The notes beneath the pieces were generated by a model. That model was given only the letters and a program-made list of their open reading frames with translations, searched no databases and was not told the DNA's origin. 64,000 nt of DNA from Laccaria trichodermophora (lineage: Eukaryota; Basidiomycota; Agaricomycetes; Agaricales; Hydnangiaceae), in the NCBI GenBank assembly GCA_018417955.1, contig JACTVC010000017.1:434001-498000 (forward strand), in the 5' to 3' direction. Below are positions 22,521 through 33,462 of the stretch, in pieces (position 1 is the first letter of the stretch; each line of letters starts with the position of its first letter). A program made the position numbers and the translations under genes.

Positions 22521-23754
22521 CTACATTGCCTCTATATCTAGGCCTTGATCCCTGTTGAGTGATGGTGCAGGAATTCCGTATTGCTGTTCGAAAACCCAAC
22601 CACCGATACGTGTCTTCCAAGATTTTTCAATGGCCCTGAACTCCCGTTTCGTGATGAGCTTGATGTATATTGCATGCCAAATTCCACAGGCGAGAATGAG
22701 CCCCGCCTAGATATACCATATGTGACTTTTTAATACGGATTTGAAGGCGCCGGAGGTGTAGAGGATGATTGTGAAGACCATACTGTAAAGATAATCTGTT
22801 CTCTGCTTTCTGGAAACCAAGATCAACGATTGCATTACCTGGCGTACTACACAAAAGGCATCACCATCAACTCGATTTCCCACCAAACACCAAAGCTCGG
22901 TTTGGGGCTCAACGCCTGGATCTTATTCAGACCAGTGGAAGAGAGGCAAGAGGGCGGCTTTGAACTCACGTTTATCCACTCAAATCCTTGGTAGGAGGAC
23001 TCCAGAATAGCAAACCTTTTGGAATATGAAGTGGATGTTAACATATAATTGATTCCCATGGCGAGGACGCATAATCCAGGTGGTTCGGATTTGCCCCTTT
23101 TGAGTACGATGGTTCCATAAGCAAGCCTTAGTCCATTCACAACTTAATACAAAGCGAACGGCGATGCGGAGATGATGCGCACGTAGTAATACCGATTGCC
23201 ATCGTAATCTCTGGTCTGTTCCACAAAGTTGCCTTGTAAGGATGGAAGCGGTCCCAATGTTCATCCAGAGATGCACTGAATTCAACGATATTCCATTCAT
23301 CGACGTAGTCTTCTTCATTTGAACGCGTTCCCAGCAGTGAAAGTTGGGTTTTCATTGACGTTTCCGAAAAGCCCTCAGAGCAAGCCGCTGACTGAACCGT
23401 TGCCTTCAGAAGAGGAAGAGTCGCCTCCACGCGTTGCTGTAAAAGTTCCACCGACAAGCGATACCAAGCAGTTTGCCTAAACGTGACGATGTAAAAGAGA
23501 CAAGCAAGCAGGCTGCGCAGAAAGAGCGGGAAGGACGCCGTCGAGATGGGTGGCATTTTAACCATATTTCGCCGTTCGTATAAGAGTTTGAAATAAAGCT
23601 TGATACTATCCATGCGAGTTTTGGGTCGGGGAATCCTTTTAGGAGGTTGGCCGATAGCTGGTTGATTCAGATGCTGAGTATCAGCAGACGTAGGCTCATT
23701 TGATGAAGACATTTGGCTAGGGGGTTCCTCAGTTTCCGGATTTGCGTCGTCCAT
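22521..23754 (-). CDS. Multi-pass membrane protein of unknown function, paralogue A
   Basis: Starts at ATG 23754 (MDDANPETEEPPSQMSSS); the frame runs on upstream but without an ATG. Several exons end at the TAG at 22521-22523. After an acidic, proline-rich N-terminus come LLYERRNMVKMPP, a hydrophobic helix, WYRLSVELLQQRVEATLPLLKATV, LDEHWDRFHPYK, two or more helices, QALSPKPSFGVWWEIELMVMP, and a last hydrophobic stretch followed by AIEKSWKTRIGGWVFEQQY. Each block has a counterpart in the divergent gene at 23954-25218, which confirms both models. I do not recognise the family. At least four transmembrane segments are suggested. It is not a STE3-type receptor by any motif I can see. Confidence 0.7.
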
Positions 23755-23953
23755 GTCGATCAATTGGCGGCCTTGAGAGGAGCAAATTTGAACGGAAATG
23801 AGGGAACCCTAAATTGAATCGGAGTTCAAACCCATTCACAACTTGAAGAACGCCCCCTCCTACAGCAATCCTCTTTCGTACCTCAAAGCCGCCCAGCGCC
23901 ATCGACGACCAATTCGAGCTTCGTCGCCCCGTTCTACGACCCGCATCTCTCTG
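23755..23953. promoter_or_regulatory. 199-bp shared divergent promoter of the paralogous membrane genes
   Basis: The start codons of the two head-to-head paralogues are only 199 bp apart, so 5' UTRs and core promoters must share this segment. No clear TATA box was seen. Co-regulation is inferred from geometry only. Confidence 0.55.
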
Positions 23954-25218
23954 ATGGCAACTGAACCCCAGTCTGATTCTTCGGACGAGTACGAACTTGA
24001 AGAGTCTGGGTACATACTTCCATCTGGGTTCTCCAATGAACTGGCTGACATTAACTGAACCTAGAGAGCCGCAACTTCGCAGACACAGTGGAATCATGGA
24101 GCGTCTCAAAGTTTGCTGCAATCTGTTGTTCGACCGGCGAAACATAGTGAACCTACCAGTCATCACCGTAAAACTATTCTGCATCGTTCTGCAATGCACT
24201 GCCGTTCTTCTTTTGTGTATCATCTCGCTCGGAGCCACCGCACGGTATCGCCGTGCTACGAAACTACTTCAGCGACACGTTAAAGAGACTCTTCCTATGT
24301 TAAAAGAAACAGTCTTGGCCTTGGCACCTTCTCAACCCCTCTCGGAACTTGAATTCACTCTCTTCCCTCTCGGCGGACTTCAGAGCTTGGATGGCAAATA
24401 CGACTATGATGAACAGGCTTTCGACCCGCCTTCTCTTGACAAACGATGGAGGCGATTCCACTATGAAAAGCTAATCTGCTGGCTTTTCGGGCCGTTGCGA
24501 ACGGCGCATCTTCAAATGGCGTTGATATTTTGTCTGTACGTAGCATGTTTCCCTCCCGTCACTGAGAACATTCAAATTCAAAATTGATGCATTCAAGGGT
24601 CTCTATCTATCTTGTCTTGTTCGAAACATCCATAGGATTAGTTCCATGTGCGTTCCTCTTCACCTGTTCATTCAACTGCATATACACCTCGATTGCGTAC
24701 ACCGACAAATTTTGGGAGATGAACCACACATACAAGGGTATAGAATGGGTAGAAGTAGGTCCTCCTTTTCCTATCATAAATATGCGATTGACTCCAATTA
24801 ACCGCCAGTCACTAAGTCCAAAACCAAGTGTAGGGGTGTGGTGGGAGGTCGAATTGATAGCGATGCCTGCTGTTTGGACAATATGGTAACATCTTCGCAA
24901 CAGCTCCTTCTTGGAGAGGCGAACACTCACAACTTGAATCACAGGATGTACATCGGATTAGCCTACGTCCTCTTCTTTGACCCGGAAGAGGATCAGCTCC
25001 CATTGAGAGACTACTTGTTATGGATCTTGATCTCGTTGCTTTTCGTCTTTGGCATTCTCCACGGCAGCTACACTTTACTAGTCACCAAATGTGACAACGA
25101 GGCCATTGAAAAATCCTGGAGCGCGCGTATAAACGGATGGGTCTTTGAGCAACAATACGTCGCTTCTGCGGTCTCGGAAGACGTCACGAATCCGGGGCTT
25201 CAAGTTGAGGTGATGTAA
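23954..25218 (+). CDS. Multi-pass membrane protein of unknown function, paralogue B
   Basis: Exon 1 is 23954-24009 (MATEPQSDSSDEYELEES). An intron at 24010-24064 joins it in phase to exon 2, which reads GEPQLRRHSGIMERLK. Landmarks follow the order of paralogue A: LLFDRRNIVNLP, a helix (IVLQCTAVLLLCIISL), RYRRATKLLQRHVKETLPMLKETV, LDKRWRRFHYEK, further helices, QSLSPKPSVGVWWEVELIAMP, a final helix (LLWILISLLFVFGILH), and AIEKSWSARINGWVFEQQY near the end. The soluble TLPMLKETV segment and the WWE-EL motif are the best conserved parts. No enzyme motif was recognised. Internal exons after about 24530 are only partly resolved. Confidence 0.72.
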
Positions 25219-25581
25219 CTTTACTCAAGTTTCAGATTCCTTGGGGAGCCGAAGAAGTTGTGTATTCAAATAATTTTTTTCGTTATTTTGCAGCAACTTT
25301 TTGACGAGGAGAGGGAGTACTCGAATCCATTCGTCATACGACAACCCAGTTACCTGAATATTCGATATCATTTACTAGTCTGCCCTCGTGCGCTCATGAT
25401 AGTCATCACCAGAAAATCGTATCTTGTATGTTCTGTTGTAGGTGCATATCTTACGAAATCAGTTCAAGGACCCTGCGAGGGTCAGTTGCAGGAATCGGTG
25501 TTTTGGAGGTGGCAGTGCCTGTCATAGTATGGGTTGTACATAAAGGTTATCAGCGCAATCGCTTCTACTTCAACAACAACC

Positions 25582-27449
25582 ATGTCCATTCCGTCCTGGC
25601 TTAGGAAACTAGAATCAAAAGTTCTTCCCCCGATTTCAACTCACGACATTCCAGATGCATCGCGCATCAGTACGATGATCGAGGATATAGAGGGAAATGA
25701 CAGCGCCCCCTCCCCTCTACACGGATTTCGAGGCGGTCCAACAGGTCAGTTTCTCTTCACTTGTGGCGTATGCGGAAGCTGGACACATTCAATCCAGTTT
25801 CGATGACAGCTGAGCCAGGTGTAAATCTTTCTGGACCGAAACCCGCACCCGGAGGATCCAGGAATTCCAACCGACCCAATAACAGTTCTATAAGAAAGTC
25901 ATCTTCTAGGTCTACCTGGGAGGACGGCGTCACTAACTTTTCGATCAAAAAAGGAGGGGAATGGAACGGAGACGCAACAGTAACTAATCAAGCGGATGAC
26001 AACATTCATAACTCCACTCCTTACGATTATACTTCGACGCCTGTCAGAAAGTCTCCGGAGAGCCGATCGAGCACACAGCTTACTGCCAATACTACCAGTC
26101 CAAAAGATAATTCCTTCTTTACTGCAGAGAGTGATTTGTTCGATGGAAGGTACGTGCTTGCAACAATCGAACCAACGAATCAGTGTGTTAAATTCAATTC
26201 GTTGAACCTCAAAGCGAGAATGGGGCGTCACTGGCCATGGAAGAATGGGTCCAGGTTTCATCCAGTCCAACTCGTGTCGAAATAGTTTCAAGAGGTACAG
26301 CTGATACGTCAGAAGAACTTCGCCGAGAACTTCTCGAAACCCGAGCTGCTTTGAAATCCGCAGATAGCTCCCTGACGATTTTGGAACATAATTACAAGAA
26401 GCTGTGGGCCACGCAGGAGGAGGAGTTGCGGAAAGCTCAGGCTGAAGTACAGCACCTTCTCGAACGCAATCGTCACCTGAGCAAGGAACTCGCGACTGTG
26501 AAGCTGATGCCTAAAGTCGATTTGGCGTCAAGAATAGAAAATCTCAAGTTCCCAGAGCGCCTTGACCGAGTTGAACCCTCGACTGTTCAAGTGAGCCAAA
26601 AGGTCATTGATCTGAATGAGGAGATATTCCAGTTTTCTGCGACCGTGGGGGAAATGATTGTCCCTCGGGGAGGAATGCACGCTGTATCGTCAGAGGAAAT
26701 GGCCAGTGCATTTCAAAAATCCAGGAAGCTATTGGGGGCACAGATGACGATCGTGCTAGCCGCGGAAGCCCAGAATCGCCACAAGAATGTCAACCCTATG
26801 CTCGCTCAGGTTGTGTTGCAAATCGCAATCACAAGGTGGTGCGCAAGTCTGATTTCCATGTGGAAACCGTGGGATGAAAAAGTAGACGAAGTTTTAGATG
26901 ATGTTTACTCAGGCATTCGTAAACTAGGTAAGTCGACGCTCTGCCTTCGTGGTCATATAAAATCTGATGGAGGCAACATTAACTTCAGGAAATCAACGTA
27001 TAAGTGGGACATGGCGCTCGCTCACTCGATCGCAATGGCACTCTCCAAATCAAGACTGGGTCACCAACTTTACGGATGACTTATCGTGCATCTTCCACAC
27101 CGCTGGGTGGACAACGAGAAATCAAGACGAAGAATATCAATCTGAAAAGCGACTTCCAGCAATTTTGAAGTTTGTTCATGACATCCGAGTGGCCCTCGGT
27201 GAAGATGTTATCAGTGCTGATATAGAAATCGCCGTAATTGAACCTGGTACTCCGTTCAGTTCAAAATTGATGAAGAATAATTATGACGACGGGAAACATG
27301 GATCTATTAGCGGAACAACGGGCATGGGTCTGAGGAGAATTGTGATGGAGAACACATCTGGCGGGTTCGTTCCACATTCTAAAACAAGTTCCTTACCACG
27401 TCCAAGAGTCATTCTTGAAGGGACGTTCAGAGAGATAGTGAATCATTAA
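25582..27449 (+). CDS. Hypothetical coiled-coil protein, 558 aa
   Basis: Four exons (25582-25744, 25810-26149, 26215-26927, 26989-27449) with phases that agree. Start MSIPSWLRKLESKVLPP. Residues about 55-170 are Ser/Asn/Pro-rich and probably disordered. Residues about 195-275 (SEELRRELLETRAALKSADSSL ... AEVQHLLERNRHLSKELATV, in parts) form a strong coiled coil. The C-terminal half looks globular, with ITRWCASLISMWKPW, TWRSLTRSQW and ILEGTFREI. This architecture is common in agaricomycete predicted proteins of unknown role; I cannot name a family. It follows the membrane pair in the same direction but is 360 bp away, so no operon-like link is implied. Confidence 0.75.
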
Positions 27450-28725
27450 TGCCAATTTTGAAGTGAAGGCCTGGCAAGAGACCTGTGAATGCGCGAGACG
27501 AGATAACCATAAGAACCCACCAGACATGTAGTTGCTAGATGCGTCAAACCTCTTTATGGCACCCGCGTCCCTAGCGGTTGCGCACTCTGAATTCTGACTC
27601 GAAACTTCCCCCAATACAAGACACACGACTGATCCTCCATCGCTCGAAGTACAGCAAACGCGCTCCAACATCTCCTGCTCAAATTTCCTGAACCGCAGTC
27701 CGTTGGATACCTCACCTCGCAACCAAATAAGGTGACAATCCACGCACTTTCCTCGTGCCGGCCATCTGCTTGAATGAACGAAAGTCCAGCCCATGAGAGG
27801 CTGGAGGGAAGTGTGATCTCGGAGGGGTGAGCGCAGATACGCTCCAGCGACGTTTCAATTGAAGGTGCTAATGCTGGTGACAACGTTGATGGCGCGTTTA
27901 TCTGCAATAGAATGAAGGCCAGTATTTGCGAAGGGAAGGGAAGATAAATGGCGTTAATTGTATGATTTTGATGTACACCTCTGTCCACTACTACCTCCTA
28001 CTACTTGATCGGAGTTTGTGCCCCGTTCACGGAATGGACATCAAGGGCAGTCAAACCGGAGAAGGAGGTCTTTTGTCGGGTTGATCGGTTGGGAGCCTTG
28101 GGATGCTTTGTGTTGATGTTGTTGTTGATGTTCAACTCGTCACTGTTTGATGATCAAGCCCATTTTTTTTCTTTCGCGAATATGGTTTACTCATTGTAAT
28201 GTTCATGTAGGCTTCTTCGGGGCCGACGACCAATTGCTCCCCTCAAGTGACTGGTTGACCAGATTTAGTCTCGGGAAAAAAAAATCGGGCGCTCAGAACT
28301 TAGGCCTATCGTTATGAAAACGGCTGTAAGTAGAAAAAAAAATGGAGGGAGCAGAATCGAACCCCGAACACTTTGGTAAGCACCAGGAAACCTGCACAAA
28401 TAACCATTACACCAAACCAGCATATATTTCTACGGTTCGTCATGTACTATATCCTCCCCCAACCGATCAACTTTCCTCATAAGGAAAGTGAAACGGGGGG
28501 AGAGCTGCGACAGTTCTCAGAACTTATCGTTCGTGGCCAACTGGCTAAAGACTACGATAAGAATGGCGCAGAGAGTCGGTGTGGGCTGTGTCGATAGGGG
28601 ATAAGCCCGTTGGAAGGAAAGCCCGTTGGAAGGAAAGGAGATGGGTGGTGGGATAGGGCTCCTTACTTACAAGGTGAGACTTGGCTCCGTGCGATAGACT
28701 TCAACTCGACGCTTCGCCATTCCAG
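27450..28725. other. Intergenic region with a tRNA-like relic and a 16-bp tandem repeat
   Basis: A tRNA-like Pol III relic lies at 28343-28421. A perfect 16-bp tandem duplication of AGCCCGTTGGAAGGAA is at about 28603-28634. A minus-strand open stretch at 27554-27988 has no ATG near its start and no motif, so it is not called a gene. Confidence 0.5.
28343..28421 (-). pseudogene. tRNA-like Pol III unit with A box, B box and T-run
   Basis: On the minus strand the segment holds TGGTGTAATGG, a good A box, and GGTTCGATTCT, close to the B-box consensus. They are spaced as in a tRNA gene and followed directly by a nine-T run (28334-28342) that would end Pol III transcription. The D-loop part resembles Glu/Gln/Asp-type tRNAs. 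However the acceptor strands do not pair and the T stem is mismatched, so a normal cloverleaf does not form. It is best read as a degenerate tRNA or tRNA-derived short repeat. Confidence 0.5.
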
Positions 28726-29649
28726 ATGGACGCTATACCACAAAAATACCAACCTGGATCTCTTTTGACCGTCAAGCTCTCTGCATCGCACACGGCTACA
28801 TTCATCTCTGAAAAAGTCGTAACGGCGCCCATCTCCTCAAGCCAAGTACTCGTCGTCCGTCCTCAAAGAATACCGCCAGGCCTATCCCCACCTCTCTCCT
28901 TCGACTCCTGGTACATCTTGAAAATATATGACCCGCGGTATGTCTCAGCCTTGCGGGAACGCAGCTACTGCCCAAGCGACGGCAGACTACTCCGAGAAGA
29001 GCGGCCGTGGTCGTTGGACGCTGAGGTCAAAGCCGCTGCATACCGCCATTCTCTCAGCGTACAAATCTGGGAAGACGACCCCATGCTCGATTATTCAGAC
29101 GATTTGGAGCCGGAGGTGGTTTGGGAGCTGAGATATTATCGACTGGCGAAGTGGGCTTGGGAGAGCGAAGTTGATGCGTATCAAGTTTTGAACAAGACAA
29201 GCCTTGCAGGTGTGGATGTACCCCGGTTTTATGGAGCGGGAGATTTGGATCTGGGAGAAGAAAGGCGGGGAATCGTACCGAGGGTTTTGGTGGTTGAGTA
29301 TATTGAGGATGCGGTGTCCTTGCATGACCTCAAACTTGGCGGGGACCTAGGTTTCATGAAAGCATGGCACGTCAAGGCGTTTGAAGACGTGTTCAAGAGG
29401 ATAAATAAGGAGGGAGTTACGCATGAAAAGGTGTTCTCGCACAATCTTTTGATTGCGCCCAAGAGGGTTGTCGTGGTTGATTTTGGAGGGGCAAGTGTAC
29501 GGTGGCAGGGATGCACAAATAAGCAGTGGGCGAGAAAGGTGGATGAGGAGGGGGATTCGGTTGCAGTGGGGAAGGTGGTCAAGAGGATTGTCGGGAAGGA
29601 GGAGTTTGAGTGGTTGATGAGTTTAGAGGTGGAAGGCGGTGACAATTAA
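28726..29649 (+). CDS. Protein-kinase-like fold protein, 307 aa, unusual catalytic loop
   Basis: Single-exon gene; the first in-frame ATG is 28726 (MDAIPQKYQPGSLL). Kinase-like landmarks: FDSWYILKIYDPRY (strand with a Lys in the VAIK-like position), VPRVLVVEYIEDAVSLHDL (hinge), GVTHEKVFSHNLLI (catalytic-loop position) and VVVVDFGGASV (DFG-like metal site). The family pattern I expect at the loop is H-x-D-x4-N. Here the Asp position is not obvious (THEKVFSHN), while Asn and DFG are kept. The protein resembles small fungal aminoglycoside-phosphotransferase or RIO-like kinases. Activity is uncertain. No neighbour suggests a substrate. Confidence 0.72.
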   Translation: MDAIPQKYQPGSLLTVKLSASHTATFISEKVVTAPISSSQVLVVRPQRIPPGLSPPLSFDSWYILKIYDPRYVSALRERSYCPSDGRLLREERPWSLDAEVKAAAYRHSLSVQIWEDDPMLDYSDDLEPEVVWELRYYRLAKWAWESEVDAYQVLNKTSLAGVDVPRFYGAGDLDLGEERRGIVPRVLVVEYIEDAVSLHDLKLGGDLGFMKAWHVKAFEDVFKRINKEGVTHEKVFSHNLLIAPKRVVVVDFGGASVRWQGCTNKQWARKVDEEGDSVAVGKVVKRIVGKEEFEWLMSLEVEGGDN

Positions 29650-29972
29650 TTTCATTTGAGCTGTCTGGTGGATAACCTTTTATTTGGATTTAGTTCGATG
29701 ACACCGCACATGGTTCATTAGTTTCAAAGTGACGGACATCTCCAAAAATCTGCAGAGTTTCCTACTCATTTATTGCAAGAAAAACCGTTGCTATGCCTAT
29801 GCATAAGTATCATCACGACGATGGAAGATTCTGCCAACAGAGACATGTAACGCTTGTACCAATCTTGTAAGTGCGGCGGTCTAAGGAAACCAGTCTCAAG
29901 GTATGATATATGACCTCCGTTGTAATCCCTACCGAAAAAAAAGGGTATAGTATTCCCATAAGCAGCTTCATC

Positions 29973-31359
29973 CTAACTTTTCGTGGGCATCTTCCTTGAG
30001 AAAATCCGTTGAAAAATACTGGGAGGACGGCGGGCGAGTTCTGGAGGACAGTTGGGTATTGCGGCAATCCCTTGCCGAGCCAGTTCATTTTGCGTGCGAC
30101 GGTGGGGAAACGATCGGAGGAGTGTAACAATCCACAGTTCTTTCTTGCTCGCAACTCGAGAACGCAACTTCCTATCACTCAAGCGAGCACATATATGTTC
30201 GAAACGCTCCATAACTTCATCCATAGTCGGCCTGTCTTTCGGATTCTCCTTGCACATATCTCTCACGAGACGTCGCATGAAATCAAATCCTTTTTTAGGA
30301 GTGGAATATTCGTCACCCTGAAAGACCGAGGTTATGTTTTCAAGGGTGACGGGGACTTAGCGAAATACGCACGTCCAGGAAATGGGATTGGATCAAATGC
30401 CCTATACAGTAGACGTCAACGGCGAATGGATCGCAAAGTTCGTCCTTCTTGAACTCTGGGATTGTTGAATCGCCGGCGCCCCATCCTGGAGGCTCTAGGC
30501 GTTCTTCAGGTGGCGCCGACAGGTCGTATTTCTTTGCGACGCCAAAATCTATGAGATAGTATCTCACAGGTGCCAATGTGCGAGTGGTATGCGAGGGGGT
30601 GGATCGAAAATCACGAGCTAGATGAGGTCGGAGGGGGTGGGGAAGTACCGAGTATAGACCCGTAGGGTCCATCAGGATGTTGTCATACTTGCAGTCTCTT
30701 TGAAAATGTGAGTTCTCCATCTCACCCGGAAAACTGAAACGCACCGATGTGCTACACCGTTGGTATGCATATATTGAAGACCCTGAACAGGATAGCATCA
30801 GATTAATAACAACCACATGGCGATGTGACGACACTCACCTCGAATACCTGATGGAAGAAGTCAACGACCTCTCCAATTGTGTTGAATTTTGGCTGCTCCC
30901 AACTCTGGAGCAAGGGCATCACTAACAGTTGGATATCTTCTTCGTCAGGCACGTCGAGGATGGTGGTCGGGATGCAGTGATTTTTCGGATTGGAAACGTG
31001 GGGCTCGCCAGAAAACATCAGCGAGATTTCTGCTTCAGCACTTCCCGAAGAAGGATGGAATTTTTTCAGGACAACATGTTTGCCGTCATCGATTCGCGTT
31101 GCGTCAAGCAGACTCGAGAACTAAAATGCGTGAGCGGAAATATTCTCAAAGAGACTGGTTGACTTCGTACTCCCATGATGACACCATCTTCACAATCAAG
31201 ATAATGCAAACTCTTGTTGCGCACCCAAGAGGCTTTCCATTCAGGCAGATAGCGAGGCCTGAGGAGGTATCCAGACTCCTTCAACCAAGGTTGGTGATCA
31301 CGCCAAAACAGTTCGGCTTTGAAAAGTCTTCCCTCCGCTGGGTTTGGGAGACCCGCCAT
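29973..31359 (-). CDS. Agaricomycete-specific protein kinase, AgaK1 type
   Basis: Start ATG 31359 (MAGLPNPAEGRLFKAELFW) and stop at 29973-29975; about five exons. N-terminal signature: RDHQPWLKESGYLLRPRY and LDCEDGVIMG. The next exon gives DDGKHVVLKKF (ATP-binding lysine) and AEISLMFSGEP. Then come LLVMPLLQSW (hinge), YMHTNGVAHRDCKYDN (catalytic HRD loop with Asn), RYYLIDFGVAKKYD (DFG loop), and FAVDVYCIGHLIQSHFLD. The C-terminal region contains RLVRDMCKENPKDRPTMDE, the usual end of a kinase domain. All catalytic residues are present. The W-L-x5-Y-x-LRPRY opening and the broken kinase core are what I associate with the expanded AgaK1 group in mushrooms. Substrates are unknown. Confidence 0.8.
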
Positions 31360-31704
31360 CCAAGATTCCAGAGGGGGCCCGCGGCAGTCCAAACGTCAAA
31401 GACAGTTGAACGACAGGCAACTGCAGCTATAGGGTGGTTGGGTCGTGGCATTTGCACAGCCTCGCACATAAACGCCGTCTTGACATGGCAATCCCACGAT
31501 GTCGAAGAGGTGTCGATGTATCGATCACCAAGGTAGAACAATGCAAGAACATGGCAAAAAAATGGGTCAACAACGGGTCGTCAAGTGCACGAACCTGGGC
31601 GGCAAACGAAGATCACCTCGCTTCAATAAAAAACCACTCCCTCAAGTGCTACCGGCCCAAAGCGCAACTTGTGAACATCCTTTTCATACTCGGTCTTTCG
31701 AGGC

Positions 31705-32562
31705 ATGGACAGTCGCCAACTGCCTCTCGCTTCTTCCTCTACGGCGACACTGGTTCCCCACCCTTTCGCTTCGTCTTCCACGACGCTGGTACCCAGCTCC
31801 ACCGACGATGTATCAGCCAAGGAGGGGTTGAAACGTCGCAAATTATCGAATGCCTTCCTGGACGCCGACTTCGATGATCTGGACCAGTCGTCCGAGTTGC
31901 CATCTGCTGACGTCCGTGACGCCTCAAGTTCTTTCAAACCGGACAACGTTGACCGCGCATTTTTTCCGCTTCAAGTCGTTGGCAATCTGGCATTTCGCCG
32001 CCCGCAAAAAGCTGTGAAAATGAACGAAAAGGGGGAAGAACTTCGGTTCACATGTCTGAAGCTACAGTCTACTCACGCAGATGCTATCTCTGCGTCCACA
32101 CTCGAACTATTGCAAGGTAGACAAATCGAGTAAGTCCGTTGAGTCTGGCCATGCGGAATTTAATGAGGACCTTGTTTTGTAGCCTGGAAGATAAGGCAGA
32201 GAGATTACGCAAACAACGAGAGAAAGCCGTCGAATCTACAGCAGGCTGGTACGATCGGCAGTGGATTAAATTTAAGGCACACAAGGATGAAGTCACCCTC
32301 TATAAAGAGACTAAAGCGCACCATAAGCAAACCAGGGTGAGAAATCATGTCTTGTGTTCTACTACCTGTGAGAACTTACTTGATCTTCCCATTTCAAAAG
32401 CATGTATCAGAAATGGCCATGCGGTCGAAAATTGACATGGCCATTGGAGGCAAAGAGTCATTTCCTGACGGGGGAAAAGGAAAGAGACGTGCCCGAGATG
32501 ATTTCAGTCTATTATCTCGCTTGAAGACAAAATCCCACCGCTCAACGCACCCGGGAGTATGA
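31705..32562 (+). CDS. Basic coiled-coil protein of unknown function, 246 aa
   Basis: Three exons (31705-32129, 32183-32336, 32401-32562) with agreeing phases; introns are 53 and 64 bp. The N-terminal half is Ser/Thr-rich then mixed-charge (MDSRQLPLASSSTATLVPHP). The middle reads LEDKAERLRKQREKAVEST, a likely helix, then GWYDRQWIKFKAHKDEVTLY. The C-terminus is Lys/Arg-rich (GGKGKRRARDDFSLLSRLK), a possible nuclear or nucleolar signal. I do not recognise a family. It is divergent from the AgaK1 gene, 345 bp apart. A minus-strand ORF over its first exon is judged a shadow. Confidence 0.6.
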
Positions 32563-33462
32563 GCCGATGAAAGGGCTGGCTGGATAGTAGGCCTCAATAC
32601 ATAGCACAACGTGAAGCGGCGGTTTTAGCTATGCCATGATTATCGTAGGCGATACATTTCGAGTCGCAGATTCTTCAACATTCACAGATGTCATTGTATA
32701 TGGGGTGTCTGTTCCAAGTTCGTAAAACGGAATTCCCTGAGATCGCGAAGGAGCTTTCGAACTGTAAAAAGATTTCATTAATTATGTAGAATGTGGAAGC
32801 GCTGTAGTTATTTAAACCTTGAACAAATAGTAGAACGATGCACTTACCAATGAGTATATGTCATTGTTTTCGCAATCCCACAAGAAAGCAGATCAAAGTT
32901 CAATAGATTTGTTTGCATATTCCTCTCCCCCACTAATGTTTCAGGCGCGCGAATTGGAAAGCTCCGATCCCCACTGGCAGAAGGTGAATCGCATTATCTC
33001 AAGTCGCGGCAGACACTTGCGGATTGAGGCGACTCCTTGACGAGCAAGTTTTGGGACGACGAGGATAAGACCGTGCAAGCACAGATTCAAGTTGAGTCCA
33101 CAGCTTCCACTTGCTGGCAACGCAAGCGATAGTCTCTGGGGTTCGACTGGAAATGAAAATAGGGGTTAGATGCAATGTTCGGAATGTTCCGCAAGTAAGT
33201 ATTCACAAAGGAAACAATCTGGATATAATTTCTCAGCGATTTCTGGGACAGAACTGGGCAGCGAGTCAGACTTGATATATGATAGAGGAAGGATCCGTGG
33301 AGGCGATGGCAGATGGAGATTGAAGAACGAAGCGATTTCAAATGTGGCTAAATAAGGTTCTGTGTTTTGATTTCTTTGCGGTCTCGCGGCCAATTTAAAT
33401 AAAAGGCTTGGCGCGTCAGCTCATCCCCATTTTTGATTTTGTTCCCCCCTCGGATTCAACAA
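32563..33462. other. Intergenic region, no gene seen
   Basis: 900 bp of A/T-rich sequence with only short overlapping ORFs. It includes the promoter of the gene at 33463. Confidence 0.5.

Noticed and set aside
22521..25218. STE3-type pheromone receptor for the nearby pheromone genes
   Set aside because: The membrane pair has large soluble segments and none of the STE3 landmarks I know; no other seven-helix candidate was found in the window.
27554..27988. 144-codon minus-strand open stretch
   Set aside because: It opens at GTG, not ATG, and shows no recognised domain or flanking exon.
28343..28421. Functional tRNA gene
   Set aside because: Acceptor stem does not pair and the T stem is mismatched, so only the promoter boxes and terminator are tRNA-like.
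31623..31946. Possible 5' exon of the AgaK1-type kinase on the minus strand
   Set aside because: It lacks an ATG at its start, overlaps the better supported + gene at 31705-32562, and the kinase has a natural start at 31359 with the family's usual N-terminus.
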